64,000 bases of DNA from JAWKTM01 sp041399085 (GTDB taxonomy: Bacteria > Planctomycetota > Planctomycetia > Pirellulales > Pirellulaceae). The position numbers and the translations under genes are program-made. The stretch lies in contig JAWKTM010000030.1 in assembly GCA_041399085.1 (NCBI GenBank), forward strand, positions 1-64,000, read 5' to 3'. The notes below the pieces were generated by a model, which saw only the letters and a program-made list of their open reading frames with translations, was not told the DNA's origin and searched no databases. This document shows, piece by piece, positions 29,305-39,094 of this stretch. Within the stretch, counting starts at the first letter, position 1. Each line of letters begins with the position of its first letter.

Positions 29305-31923
29305 CTATTGGGGAATTAGTTCGGGGAAAAGGGCGTTTTCAGGATCGGCCAAATCCATAACATCCGACAGCAAATTCGCATCGGAATGGATCTCCGGCAA
29401 CTTGCCTCGGCGTAGATGGATCAGGATCAACGTGCGTCGTTTGTTTTGCGAAGCATCCGGGTCGAAGGCGATGCCAGGCATCTCCTGGTCGGTCCAGGCG
29501 ATCAGACGCATATCGCCCGGCAACACCCGCAGTCGCTCGGTCGCCAGATCGGCCATGCGTCCCAAATGAATTTCACCTTCGCCGCCGCCGTGGCTCATCG
29601 CCTCTGACGCGTCCCATTGAGGAATCAATCGCCCTTCCTCGGGGGCATGAGCGAATTCGAGCGTTGCCGAAGTATTGGTCGCCACGTCACCCATCCAAGC
29701 CGTTTGCAGCACGCCTTCCTCATCGCGCCATACGGCGGCCGCGTCGCGAAGCTCGACCAAGGTTCCGTTACTGACTTTCCAGCCGGCCACGGCGTTGCCG
29801 CCGAGCGACACGGCGCCGTTAAGCGGCACCATTTGTTCGCAGTGCATCATGTCGGTCTGATTCGATTCGACCGTGAAGCCGCTGAGCGACACGTCGCGGT
29901 CGCGCCGGTATTCGACTGTCTTCACGCGGTCGTGCAACGCCATCTCGAAATCGGGCGAGTCCGAGAATGGCTGGGCCAGCGCCGAAGTATCCTCGAACGT
30001 CACGTCATAGCTGGTCGAAAGCGACGTATAGAGCGCCGCATAGCGCGTGAGATGGGCTCGTGGATAATCGGCGTGCGATTCCAGAACGGCGATCTGCGTC
30101 AAGCTGCGCGCGAATCCGATATCAAGCTGAGCCAGCTTCACGACCGCGATCGCTCCGGCGATCGCGATCACCGGCGCGGCGAGCCAAGCCCACTCGACTC
30201 GGCGAATGACCCAGAAAAATCCCCAGTTCACCGGCACCAGGGCGATCAAGTAAACCGCCATCACTTGCCAAACGAACTTCGCTTCGGGAATCGAAATCCC
30301 GGCCGCTTCGCGCAAAGAATCGCGAGCCACGTTGGCCGCGCCGCTGAAATCGTTCCAGCTCCCGACACCACTTTCCGCCGTCTGTTCGTAGCCGGCGAAA
30401 CGAGGATCGAATTCAAAAACGCCGGGGCGGTCTTTATTCAAAATCACCTCGCGCTTCGCATTCTCAAACATTCCAATATCGCGTGCGAAGTATCGCAGGC
30501 CGCTGGTGATGCGTGCGTCGCGTTCGAGACCTTTATAACCGGCCGTCCACTGGGCGACCGCCGTCAGGTCGGGTGTCTCGCGATAGATGCGCGGTGGCAG
30601 GCGGAGCAGCACATTGTTCAGGAAATTGTCGAACGACTTCCATTTGTTGACCACTTGCGGATCGTTGGCCGAGAAGGCGGTGACTACCACGCGGCCGACA
30701 CCGACGTTGCGTTCGGCCACGAGCTCGCCGGTGAACGGCATGAAGCTGGCGGACTCGTGCAGCTTGAGCGACACACCTAGCGGCGGTTTGTCGGCGATGA
30801 TGCTGAGGTTCAGCTTGCGTTTTTCCTTCTTGCTTCGCAGCGAGAACTTTTCGTCGATCGCGGCGAAGTCCTCGGCCGAGAGCGGGCGAGTCTCGCCGCT
30901 GGCCGCTGGCAGATAGGGCTCCAAGAAGCTGCCTCGCAATAGATCGAGCGAGCGTGGGCCGCTGACGATGAGCTGCCCGCCCCAATGAAGCCAATCCAGC
31001 ATCGCGTCTTCCTGATCGGGCGTCATCAGCTTGGGGTTCACGCCGTCCCACACTACATAGGCGATCGAAGTCCACGTGAGCGGATGCGACGGCACGGGTA
31101 CGTTACGATCCATCGCCGGCGCGACGACTTGGTAGTAACGAATCGCTTCGCCGACGTTCAATTCGTCGTCGGGCGGGTCAACGGCGGGCGACGAGCGCAG
31201 GAAACCGTAGCTGTCTGGCTGTTCGGACAACACGACCAAGAAATATTGGAACGCGGGCATCAACGTGACTTTTTCGGACGGCGGCGAATTCAAGAGCCGG
31301 CCGCCGCGTCGAGCCCGGAACTCGCTGCTCAGCCAGACTTGCTTCAACGGCGGCGTCGGATCGCCCATCACGCCCGCCATCACACTGCGCCGCATCCCAA
31401 CGCGCGGAATCGAGTAGATCGTCTCGAAGTTCTTTAATTGGCCTTTCGGCAACGAAGCCGGGCGGCTCATCTCGATCGCGAACGGCGTGCGTTCGATCAA
31501 CAGCGGGTTCTGCCGCTGGTCGACCACTTGCGTGACCAAGTTGGCTTGGATGTCGAAATTGTTGGCCTTCATTTCCTGCGTGGCGGAAATCCAGTGGCCC
31601 GGCTTAACGGGATTGGTGCTGACCGCGCGATTGACCAACACGCGCTCGCCGTCTTCGTCTTCTTGTTCATTAGGACGAGCCATGCTGTCGAGCGGCATGA
31701 TCTGGAGCCGTCCGGGCTCGAAGTCGGGCTTTGGCTTCTCTTGCTTCTTTTTCTTCTCCATCAACTCGCGTTCGAGCTCTTCTTGCGACTTCTTTTGGCC
31801 GGTGGTCGGCGACTTGATGCAGCCGCCGCACCCCGGCAAAGCGATCACGAGCGCCGCGCAAAGACAAAGCCAAACAATCGGATGCGGTCCGCGACCGCCG
31901 CGCGTGAGAGTCCAGAACAACAT
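29305..31923 (-). CDS. Large lipoprotein with membrane segment, partner of the ABC ATPase
   Basis: The product is 872 residues from the ATG at 31923; the frame extends upstream without a plausible signal. The N-terminus holds a signal sequence with a lipobox (ALVIALPGCGGCIKS). A charged Lys/Glu-rich linker (about residues 40-65) follows. The middle contains AYVVWDGVNPKLMTPDQEDA and DWLHWGGQLIVSGPRSLDLL, resembling the glutamine-amidotransferase-like domains of GldG and related accessory proteins. One or two membrane helices lie near residues 590-640 (VYLIALVPVNWGFFWVI, then AAPVIAIAGAIAVVK). The coupling with the NatA/GldA-like ATPase supports a transport or envelope role. Planctomycetes encode many such pairs; the substrate is unknown. 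Confidence 0.75.
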   Translation of the reverse strand: MLFWTLTRGGRGPHPIVWLCLCAALVIALPGCGGCIKSPTTGQKKSQEELERELMEKKKKQEKPKPDFEPGRLQIMPLDSMARPNEQEDEDGERVLVNRAVSTNPVKPGHWISATQEMKANNFDIQANLVTQVVDQRQNPLLIERTPFAIEMSRPASLPKGQLKNFETIYSIPRVGMRRSVMAGVMGDPTPPLKQVWLSSEFRARRGGRLLNSPPSEKVTLMPAFQYFLVVLSEQPDSYGFLRSSPAVDPPDDELNVGEAIRYYQVVAPAMDRNVPVPSHPLTWTSIAYVVWDGVNPKLMTPDQEDAMLDWLHWGGQLIVSGPRSLDLLRGSFLEPYLPAASGETRPLSAEDFAAIDEKFSLRSKKEKRKLNLSIIADKPPLGVSLKLHESASFMPFTGELVAERNVGVGRVVVTAFSANDPQVVNKWKSFDNFLNNVLLRLPPRIYRETPDLTAVAQWTAGYKGLERDARITSGLRYFARDIGMFENAKREVILNKDRPGVFEFDPRFAGYEQTAESGVGSWNDFSGAANVARDSLREAAGISIPEAKFVWQVMAVYLIALVPVNWGFFWVIRRVEWAWLAAPVIAIAGAIAVVKLAQLDIGFARSLTQIAVLESHADYPRAHLTRYAALYTSLSTSYDVTFEDTSALAQPFSDSPDFEMALHDRVKTVEYRRDRDVSLSGFTVESNQTDMMHCEQMVPLNGAVSLGGNAVAGWKVSNGTLVELRDAAAVWRDEEGVLQTAWMGDVATNTSATLEFAHAPEEGRLIPQWDASEAMSHGGGEGEIHLGRMADLATERLRVLPGDMRLIAWTDQEMPGIAFDPDASQNKRRTLILIHLRRGKLPEIHSDANLLSDVMDLADPENALFPELIPQ

Positions 31924-32103
31924 GCAAGCCTCGTCAGAGAAGCCCGTAATAGGCCGTCGCGCCGGAGATGACGCGGATTCGATGGGTGTTCGCCGATTCA
32001 GTGTAAGTATTGGCAATACGCGTTGGAAGTCATTGATTGCGAGCCGGAACGAGTCGAAGTTCCCTTTCCAATTGCACGGCGCATCCAAGACACGCTTGCC
32101 GCG

Positions 32104-32920
32104 CTAGTCGCCCGACTCCGCCGTCGCGGGCAGATCATCGCCTCGGACCACCAATCGTTGAATTCCCGTGCAACGACCGGTCTCGGCGTCGACGTCGATG
32201 ATCGTTCCCGACAGCCGCACGTCGCCCGTGGCGACCTCGAAGTACGTCGGCGTGAAATTCAATGTCGTTTCCATCACGCGATCGATCTTGCGACCAAGGA
32301 TACTTTCGTAAGGCCCGGTCATTCCCACATCACATTGAAAGCCAGTACCGCCGGGAAAGATCTGTTCGTCGGCCGTGGCCACATGCGTGTGCGTGCCCAA
32401 CACCGCGGAGACTCGGCCGTCGAGAAACCGCCCCATCAATTGCATGTCGCTGGTGGCTTCGGCGTGAAAGTCGAGCACGCGAACTCGCACGTCGTTGGGC
32501 AACTCGGCCAGCACGCGTTCGGCCGCGCGGAGAACGGACAATCGACGGGCCGCACATGAAAACTCGCCCCAACAAGCTGAACACGGCCACTCGCGTGCCA
32601 TCGCCCGCCGTAACGACCATCCAATCACGGCCAGCCGCCTGCTGAGGGAAATTGGCCGGCTTCACGACGTTAGCCGCCTTGTTCAGCGTCTCGGTGATTT
32701 CATTGCGGCGGTAAATATGATCGCCCAGTGTGATGGCGTCGACGCCGGCGCGCGTTAGCTCGTTGTAGATTTTCGGCGTGAGGCCCGATCCGTCGGCCGA
32801 GTTTTCCGCATTGGCGATCACCAAATCCAGCGACTCACGCTCGCGCAGCATGGCCAACGCTTGACGGACGATTTTGCGTCCCGGTTTGCCAACAATGTCG
32901 CCGATGAGAAGGATACGCAT
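32104..32920 (-). pseudogene. ymdB: YmdB-family metallophosphoesterase, frame disrupted by two dinucleotide insertions
   Basis: YmdB is a di-metal phosphoesterase acting on 2',3'-cyclic AMP. The N-terminal half is intact from the ATG at 32920: MRILLIGDIVGKPGR (first metal site), NAENSADGSGLTPKIY and ITLGDHIYRR. Near 32558 an extra TG follows the ATG of VFM; near 32525 an extra CG appears. Together they shift the frame, so VRPVDCPFSA and then AAERVLAELPND read in two other frames. The C-terminal half is then normal: VLDFHAEATSDMQ, VLGTHTHVATADEQ and DVGMTGPYESILG with the remaining metal ligands. Every catalytic residue survives. YmdB is co-located with rny, as in many bacteria. Because the gene is otherwise perfect, the insertions may be assembly errors. 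Confidence 0.85.
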
Positions 32921-33062
32921 GAATCGCGGACAAGGATGTCTGGAGGGTGAGAAGGGGTGTTTCCACGAGCGTGCGGCGTCTCACACGCTTCGACAAGGCG
33001 AACTCGCCGACTGGCATGGCAAGCGGCGACGAACGCGCCACTTGCCGACTAACTGCTGACGA

Positions 33063-34622
33063 TCACTTGGCCACTTCCGTGAACCTGGATTCGCGCAGCA
33101 CGGTAACTTTGATCTCGCCGGGATAAGTCAACTGTTCCTCGAATGCCTTGGCGATATCGCGACAGATTCGTGCGGCCTTGGGATCATCCACGTCCCTAGC
33201 ATTCACGATCACACGGATTTCGCGACCCGCTTGAATGGCGAACGCTTGCTCGACGCCGCCGAATCCCGTGGCGATCGATTCCAGTTCCTCCATGCGTTTG
33301 ATATAGCGCTCCAATGATTCACGGCGGGCGCCTGGCCGCGACGCGCTGCAGGCGTCGGCCGTCGCGACAATCATTGTGTACGGATGCTCCACCACGATAT
33401 CGTCGTGGTGTCCCAACGCCGCATGCACCACTTCCGGCCCTTCACCGGCTCGCTTCAGCAAATCGGCTCCGATCTTGGGATGCCCGCCTTCCAGCTCGTG
33501 GTCGGCCGCTTTACCGATGTCGTGCAACAAACCGCAGCGCCGAGCCAGATCGCCGTTCAGCCCAATCATCTCGGCGATCATGCCCGACAGAAACGCGACT
33601 TCGACGCTGTGCCGCAGCACGTTTTGGCTGTAGCTGGTACGAAAATGCAGCCGCCCGAGCATGTGGATAATTCGCTCGTTCAAGCCATGCACGTTCACCT
33701 CTTGCGTGGCCGCTTCGCCTTTCTTCTGGATGAACTGCTCGATTTCCTTCTCGGTTTCGCCGACCAATTCTTCGATTCGCGAAGGATGGATGCGGCCGTC
33801 GGCAATCAGTTTGTCGAGCGACTGGCGAGCAATCTCGCGCCGCACGGGATCGAATCCGCTGACGATCACCACGCCTGGCGTATCGTCGATAATCACATCG
33901 ACGCCGGTCGCCTTCTCGAACGCCCGGATGTTGCGTCCTTCGCGACCAATGATACGGCCCTTCATTTCATCGTTGGGAATATCGACCGTGCTAGTGGTCG
34001 ACTCGGCCGTGTGCGACGCGGCATAGCGATGCAAGGCGGTTAGCAACACCTCACGAGCCTTCAGCTCGCAAGTTTCCGCCAATCGCCGCTCGTGCTTGAG
34101 AATGATCATGCCGGTCTCGGCGGCCAGTTCCTCGTTGAGCCGCGACAGTAGCCGTTTGGTCGCCTCTTCTTGCGATAGTCCGCTGACCTTATGAAGCTCG
34201 TTGCGCTGCTGTTCGATAATCCGAGTCAGCTCGTCGTTCTTTTGATTCACCTCTTCCAATCGTTCGGTAAACTTGCGCTGGGTGTTCTCGGCAATGCGTT
34301 CCTGCTTGCGGAGATCGTCGGCTTGCTGCTCGATCGCCTCGGTTCGCTTGTCCATCAACCGTTCGCGCTCGCGCAGCTCGTCGCGGGTCTTGCCAAGCTG
34401 CTTTTCCACTTCCGCTTTCTGCTGAAGCGCCTGCTCCTTGGCTTCCAATTCGATTTCGCGGCGGCGAGCTTCCGCGTCACGCTGAGCTCGTTCGATGATC
34501 TGCGCGGCTTCTGTTTCCGCGTCGCGTTTTCGCAGTCGGTCCAAGAACTTGACCAACACGAACGCCAACACGAACGACAGAACCGCCGTAAACACAACCC
34601 AAAGGGCAGTTCCCGGTGGCAT
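33063..34622 (-). CDS. rny: Ribonuclease Y
   Basis: RNase Y is a membrane-bound endoribonuclease that starts mRNA turnover. The 519-residue protein shows the full layout. An N-terminal transmembrane helix (ALWVVFTAVLSFVLAFVLV) is followed by a long coiled coil (about residues 30-200, rich in Arg, Glu and Gln). Then come a KH domain with MKGRIIGREGRNIRAFE and an HD domain with NVLRHSVEVAFLSG and LLHDIGKAADHELEGGHPKI, whose H and HD residues bind metal. The C-terminal region ends EIKVTVLRESRFTEVAK, as usual for the family. The length is typical. The start at 34622 places the membrane helix at residues 5-24. ymdB lies 142 bp downstream, a common arrangement. Confidence 0.97.
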   Translation of the reverse strand: MPPGTALWVVFTAVLSFVLAFVLVKFLDRLRKRDAETEAAQIIERAQRDAEARRREIELEAKEQALQQKAEVEKQLGKTRDELRERERLMDKRTEAIEQQADDLRKQERIAENTQRKFTERLEEVNQKNDELTRIIEQQRNELHKVSGLSQEEATKRLLSRLNEELAAETGMIILKHERRLAETCELKAREVLLTALHRYAASHTAESTTSTVDIPNDEMKGRIIGREGRNIRAFEKATGVDVIIDDTPGVVIVSGFDPVRREIARQSLDKLIADGRIHPSRIEELVGETEKEIEQFIQKKGEAATQEVNVHGLNERIIHMLGRLHFRTSYSQNVLRHSVEVAFLSGMIAEMIGLNGDLARRCGLLHDIGKAADHELEGGHPKIGADLLKRAGEGPEVVHAALGHHDDIVVEHPYTMIVATADACSASRPGARRESLERYIKRMEELESIATGFGGVEQAFAIQAGREIRVIVNARDVDDPKAARICRDIAKAFEEQLTYPGEIKVTVLRESRFTEVAK

Positions 34623-35404
34623 AACGGCAGGCTCCTTGCCAAAAATCTGCCTCCGTGGATGGCAACTCAGCCATCGGCGCGATCAGAAACGCGCGGTGAG
34701 ACACCCGAGCCACTCGACCCGAGCGGCTCGCGCGAAACCAGAATGTGGTCCGAAGCGATTTGGCAATCTTGACTCTCGCACACAACAGCAAGCTGTTTGG
34801 CGCGGGATTTTCAGAGATCCAGTCCCGCTCGGCCGCGCCAAAGCGCACCGGCAGCGTTGAGGATTCGTTTCACCATTCTTAACAACCGATCCCGACACAT
34901 GGACCAACGTGTCTTGTTCCGCAAGCCGTTGCGTTGCTCGTTCGGCAATCGGGTGTATCGCAACCGATCACGGAATGAGACCGATTGCAATCGACCGTCG
35001 GGACGAATCGCCAAGGGTCGCGTGGGCGAGTCACCGAACCAAGCGGGACCGAACAGCAACCGCAACAGCAGCAATACGAAGTTCATGCAATAACCTGGGG
35101 AAAAGTCGGGTGTTAAGTACTAGTCGCTAATTCGGCTTCGACGTAACTTCTGGGACGCGCGGCTCACAGCCGTATGCTGACTGGCAATCCACGGACGCAA
35201 TCGTTTAATCTGACTGTACTCGTACCGGTCGCTCGCGCATGGGAAAGGTGGGAACAGCTAGTTCAGCGATCGCGTCTGACATCCGAAAGCGATTCTTCGC
35301 GCGACCCAAACGATCTAGCCACCAGCGTTCACCGGCGAGCGATACCGCCCTAATGTACCAGAGTCAGCCCGGACTGCAACTCATTCTTTCTTCGCGCGAC
35401 CCCC
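34623..35404. other. Intergenic region between rny and tilS
   Basis: The two genes are divergent, so both promoters should lie here. A small minus-strand open frame at 34811-35086 is listed separately. No other gene or clear RNA structure is recognised. Confidence 0.5.
34811..35086 (-). CDS. Possible small protein, unsupported by homology
   Basis: Ninety-one codons starting MNFVLLLLRLLFGPAWFGD, a short hydrophobic helix followed by a strongly basic tail. The ATG is preceded by AGG at a workable distance. No family is recognised. It may instead be a chance frame in the rny-tilS spacer. Confidence 0.3.
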   Translation of the reverse strand: MNFVLLLLRLLFGPAWFGDSPTRPLAIRPDGRLQSVSFRDRLRYTRLPNEQRNGLRNKTRWSMCRDRLLRMVKRILNAAGALWRGRAGLDL

Positions 35405-36452
35405 ATGCCAGACGATCCAACGTTTGAATCGTTACTGGCCGCAAGCTGGCCGCCGGCGGCTTGGCACGACGTGCGTGTGGTGCTGGCGGTTTCGGGCGGA
35501 GCCGACAGCGTGGCCTTGCTTCGTGCGATGTCAGCTCTGAAAACAGCCGGCGCAGGTTCGCTGGTCGTCGCGCATTTTAACCACGCCCTGCGCGGGGACG
35601 AGTCCGACGAGGACGAGCGATTCGTGGCTCGGTTGGCTAAAGAGTTAGCCGCTGAGTGCTTTGTGGAGCGCGCCGATCATGCTACACGTCGACTAGACGA
35701 GCGCGCAGCGACAGCGGAAAACGTGGACGACGCCTCGCTGGCGGCAAGCGAAGCGACCTCGCGCGCGGCGCGTTACGACTTTCTAATCCGAGTTGCCCAG
35801 CGTTCCGGCGCACGCTACGTCGTGACCGCTCATACGTTGGACGATCAAGCCGAGACAGTTTTGCATCGGATCGTCCGAGGCACGGGTTTGAACGGGCTGC
35901 GAGGCATTCGCCGCGTTCGGCCGCTCACGCCCGACGTTTCGCTGATTCGCCCGCTCTTGAGTGTTCGTCGCTCGCAAGTCGTCGCGTACTTAAAGAAACT
36001 CGGCCAAGCTTTTCGGACCGACGCCACCAATGAACAGCCGGTCTACACCCGTAATCGCATTCGCTTGGAGCTGCTGCCGCTCCTGGCCGCAAACTACAAC
36101 TCGCAAATCACCGATAGCTTGGTTCGCTTGGCGGAATTGGCTGGCGAAGCGTGCGACGTGATTCAGCCACTGGTCGAGCATACGCTGGGGTCGGCCGATC
36201 CGCTCGTCCGAGCGCGAAGTGACCTTGAACGCCGAGCGTCTGGCCGACGAACCGCCCTTTATCCGCCGCGAACTGTTCATCGCCGTTTGGGATCAGCAAC
36301 AATGGCCGCGCGGACGTATGAGCTTCGACGCTTGGCACCAACTGGTCGCGCTCACGGAACAGTTCGTCCGCGAAACGGAACTGAGTTTGCCGGATGGCGT
36401 GCGCGCAAGAAAACAGCGCGGGCAAGTCACTCTCGCCCGCGCTGAAAAATGA
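35405..36452 (+). CDS. tilS: tRNA(Ile)-lysidine synthetase, frame shifted in the C-terminal domain
   Basis: TilS ligates lysine to C34 of tRNA-Ile(CAU), an essential step. The PP-loop SGGADSVALLRAM, then VVAHFNHALRGDESDED, RRLDERAATAENVDDA, YVVTAHTLDDQAETVLHRIV and RGTGLNGLRGIRRV are all normal, followed by the middle helical domain. Near 36215 a single-base frame change occurs. The expected continuation (VTLNAERLADEPPFIRRELF, then ALTEQFVRETELSLPDG) is read from 36219 in another frame to a stop at 36452. In the original frame an unrelated arginine-rich tail runs to 36445. Because TilS is normally indispensable, a sequencing or assembly error is the simplest reading. A truncated enzyme or frameshifting is possible. 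Confidence 0.9.
36407..36444 (-). terminator. Terminator of the MFS transporter gene, inside the 3' end of tilS
   Basis: On the minus strand a 10-bp stem (CAGCGCGGGC pairing with GCCCGCGCTG, plus-strand 36414-36423 and 36435-36444) with an 11-nt loop is followed by TTTTCTT. It lies 69 bp after the MFS stop. Because tilS is read on the opposite strand, it carries no T run for that direction. Confidence 0.7.
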
Positions 36453-36512
36453 CCTCGGCAATCGGTCGGCAAATCCCCAACGAACTTGGCCGACCAGAAT
36501 CTTAAATCACGG

Positions 36513-38159
36513 CTACTCGACCGCCGCTGGCACGCCGCCGGTGAACTTCTCGTCCTCGGCCGCGTGGCCTGTCAGCACCTCGGCCTTATACCCGCCCTTC
36601 GATTTGAAATACAAGAACAGCACGATGTAACAGATCAACATGAACGACGGGAAAAGGGCCATCTTTGCCAAGGCATCGAATTGGCCAGCCGTCTTCGCGG
36701 CCTTCAGAGCCGCCTTGCCCTCTTCGTCCGTAATCGTCGCTTCCTGCGCCGGGTCAATCGCCCTGTAATCGACAAATCCCAGATATTTTTCTTCGGTCAA
36801 CACCACTTCGGCCGTCGGCGCCGAGTTGGCCGCCAGTTCGGTGCTGGCCGTGTTCTCTTGCAAAAAGCCGATGTACGGAAAGCCCAACACGCCGACCGCG
36901 ATCATGCCAATGCCGGAAATGGCGTTCAGCGTCAAAGCGCCGCCCTTCGGACACTGCTCGGCCGTGATCCCCAACATCGTGGGCCAGAAGAACGTTTTAC
37001 CAAACCCGTACAACGTGGCCGCCGCGAAAATCACGGCCAAACCGGAAGCGCCCGTCTGCGACAACGCGAACAAGCCGGCGATCGCCAACACGCTGCTGAT
37101 AATTAACAACCCGATCGGCGACAGCTTGTGTACGATCGGCCCCGCGAAGAACCGCAGCACCATCATGATCGCCGACGTATAAACCAACACCCAACCCGCG
37201 TTGTAGCCAGCCTCCTTCATCGGCTCTTCCATCAAGCCGCTGATCCAGCCGTCGGTGCCGATTTCGGTGGTCGCCAACGGCATCATGATGATGATCAGAA
37301 AGGCGAGAATTCCTCGGCCGAAGCTCTGCGTGTAAGCTCCAAAGCCCAACGTGACCAACGCCGTCAGCGCCGGAGCATACCATCGCGAAATGCCCTCGGT
37401 CCAACCAAACACTTCCTGCAACTGCAAGAAGATCAGACCGAAACCGACCAACGCGCCAAATGCTCCGAATTCGCTGAGCATCTCGCGATAAGAGACACCG
37501 GCCTCTTCCACTTCGCTCTTGGGAAACTTAGCCCCGAACAACATCACCAAGTAAATCACGGCCGGAATCGCAATCATGCCCAGCACGATCCGCCAATCGC
37601 CGTTGGCCGCCGTGTCGCTAAGCGCGATCGTGATGATACCGCCAAACACCAAGCCGCCGGGCCATCCCGCGTGCAAGATGTTCAACCACTTGGTCTTTTC
37701 CCGGCTGAACATCGTGGCCACCACTGGATTAATAAAGGCTTCGACTGTGCCGTTGCCTAAGCCCAACACGATGCTGCCCCAGTACAACAGCGAGTAGCCG
37801 CGAGCCTGCGCTGCTTGCAGCGCTTCGCCTTCCACGCCCTGAATGGCCGCGTAAGCCATGCAGGCCATGACCAGATACACGGCATAGCAAGCGAACGAGA
37901 AGAACATCGCCACGCGATAGCCAATCCGATCGATCACCAAACTGAACAGAATGATCGAGATGGCGAACGGCCAAACACCCGCTCCCTTCAACGCGCCGAC
38001 CGAAACCTTGTCGATGCCGAAGTCACCCGGAAAACGAACGTCGCACAAATACATGCGGCTGAAAAAGGCGAACGACGTGGTGACGAGGGCGATGAAACAC
38101 CCCCAAAACACGATCTTCTGCCCCGAGCTGGCTTCGGCTGCTGGGCTGCTGTCGGACAT
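36513..38159 (-). CDS. Major facilitator superfamily transporter
   Basis: The product is 548 residues from the ATG at 38159 (MSDSSPAAEASSG); upstream codons in the frame are not part of it. At least ten hydrophobic helices are visible: FWGCFIALVTTSFAFFSRM at the start, then VWPFAISIILFSLVIDRIGY with the D-R-x-G-Y-R loop typical of MFS. The second half is similarly built (IGLLIISSVLAIAGLFAL, AVIFAAATLYGFGKTFFWPT). A long soluble insert (about residues 460-510) interrupts helices near the C-terminus, which ends FLYFKSKGGYKAE. The substrate cannot be inferred. It has its own terminator, so it is monocistronic. Confidence 0.9.
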   Translation of the reverse strand: MSDSSPAAEASSGQKIVFWGCFIALVTTSFAFFSRMYLCDVRFPGDFGIDKVSVGALKGAGVWPFAISIILFSLVIDRIGYRVAMFFSFACYAVYLVMACMAYAAIQGVEGEALQAAQARGYSLLYWGSIVLGLGNGTVEAFINPVVATMFSREKTKWLNILHAGWPGGLVFGGIITIALSDTAANGDWRIVLGMIAIPAVIYLVMLFGAKFPKSEVEEAGVSYREMLSEFGAFGALVGFGLIFLQLQEVFGWTEGISRWYAPALTALVTLGFGAYTQSFGRGILAFLIIIMMPLATTEIGTDGWISGLMEEPMKEAGYNAGWVLVYTSAIMMVLRFFAGPIVHKLSPIGLLIISSVLAIAGLFALSQTGASGLAVIFAAATLYGFGKTFFWPTMLGITAEQCPKGGALTLNAISGIGMIAVGVLGFPYIGFLQENTASTELAANSAPTAEVVLTEEKYLGFVDYRAIDPAQEATITDEEGKAALKAAKTAGQFDALAKMALFPSFMLICYIVLFLYFKSKGGYKAEVLTGHAAEDEKFTGGVPAAVE

Positions 38160-38330
38160 GCGGAATCTCCACGGACAAGCGGTTTTTGAGTTGAGGAAAC
38201 CAACGAGTATACCCGCTCGCTTTTCCGTGTAAACAATTCGCCAGTCACAAGCGAAAAGATTGCGCTGCGGCAAGATTCGCTGGTTTCACCGATTGCAGAG
38301 GCCGCTCGGAAACCGCGAGTCGCCGATCGG

Positions 38331-39068
38331 TCACGCCTCGGGCGGCAAACTAGCCAGCAGCGATCGCAAGATGGCGTTCTCCGATCGGTCGCGTCGCTCG
38401 GCCACGCACCGATTCACCGCTTCCGCCGACAGAAAGGGAAACGCCAAGCTGTGGTCGATCGGCTGATAGTCGCCCGATTCCGCAAGACGCAGAAATCGCA
38501 CGCCCGATCCATCGTGTCGCCAAACCTCCGGCACACCCAAGCGAGCCAACAACGGCAATCGCGGTATCGAGCTGTTGGTCACGTCCACTTCCAAGACCAA
38601 GTCCGGCGGCGGATCCACTTCCGGTTCGTATTCGTCCTTGCCACGCACGCGCGGCTCGTTCGCTATGTAATAAGCCTCGTCGGGCTGCAACCCTTGTGCA
38701 AAGTCGACACCTCGGAGCGTCGTCGAGCCGATGCACTGGATCTCGATGTCCCGATCAAAAGCCACCGCTTCGATAATCCGCCCGATGAAACACTTGACCC
38801 AATCGTGATCCTTCCGAGGAGACATCATTTCCAACGTCCAACCATCAAACGAGTGTCGCAACGCATACTCCGCCGTCGCCTCCAAGAAGCGACGGTACTC
38901 GTCCGGCGAAACGGAGTTGACCAATCGCCACAATTCCAAATCACCGTGCGCGTAGGTATGCCGCTGGCGATGTGCGCCGAGCGCCTCAATCAGAGCCGCA
39001 TAGGTCCGCCGTGGCACGTCGGGCAGCACCACGGTTTCACGTACTAACGAATTTGATGTCGCGGGCAT
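38331..39068 (-). CDS. Uma2 (DUF820) family protein
   Basis: The product is 245 residues from the ATG at 39068. The core has the family pattern: PRRTYAALIEAL near the start, WTLEMMSPRKDHDWVKCFIG, LQPDEAYYIAN, PPPDLVLEVDVTNSS (the D...E-x-D part of the PD-(D/E)XK site), then LARLGVPEVWRHDG. The usual Lys after the acidic motif is not obvious, as in many planctomycete members. Uma2 proteins occur in large numbers in Cyanobacteria and Planctomycetes; biochemical roles are unproven. A second member lies 26 bp upstream on the same strand, and the two probably derive from duplication. Confidence 0.85.
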   Translation of the reverse strand: MPATSNSLVRETVVLPDVPRRTYAALIEALGAHRQRHTYAHGDLELWRLVNSVSPDEYRRFLEATAEYALRHSFDGWTLEMMSPRKDHDWVKCFIGRIIEAVAFDRDIEIQCIGSTTLRGVDFAQGLQPDEAYYIANEPRVRGKDEYEPEVDPPPDLVLEVDVTNSSIPRLPLLARLGVPEVWRHDGSGVRFLRLAESGDYQPIDHSLAFPFLSAEAVNRCVAERRDRSENAILRSLLASLPPEA

Positions 39069-39094
39069 GATCGCAAACAACTCCCGTCTACCAA

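Noticed and set aside
36414..36444. Terminator for tilS
   Set aside because: On the plus strand the stem is followed by A residues, not T; the T run is on the minus strand.
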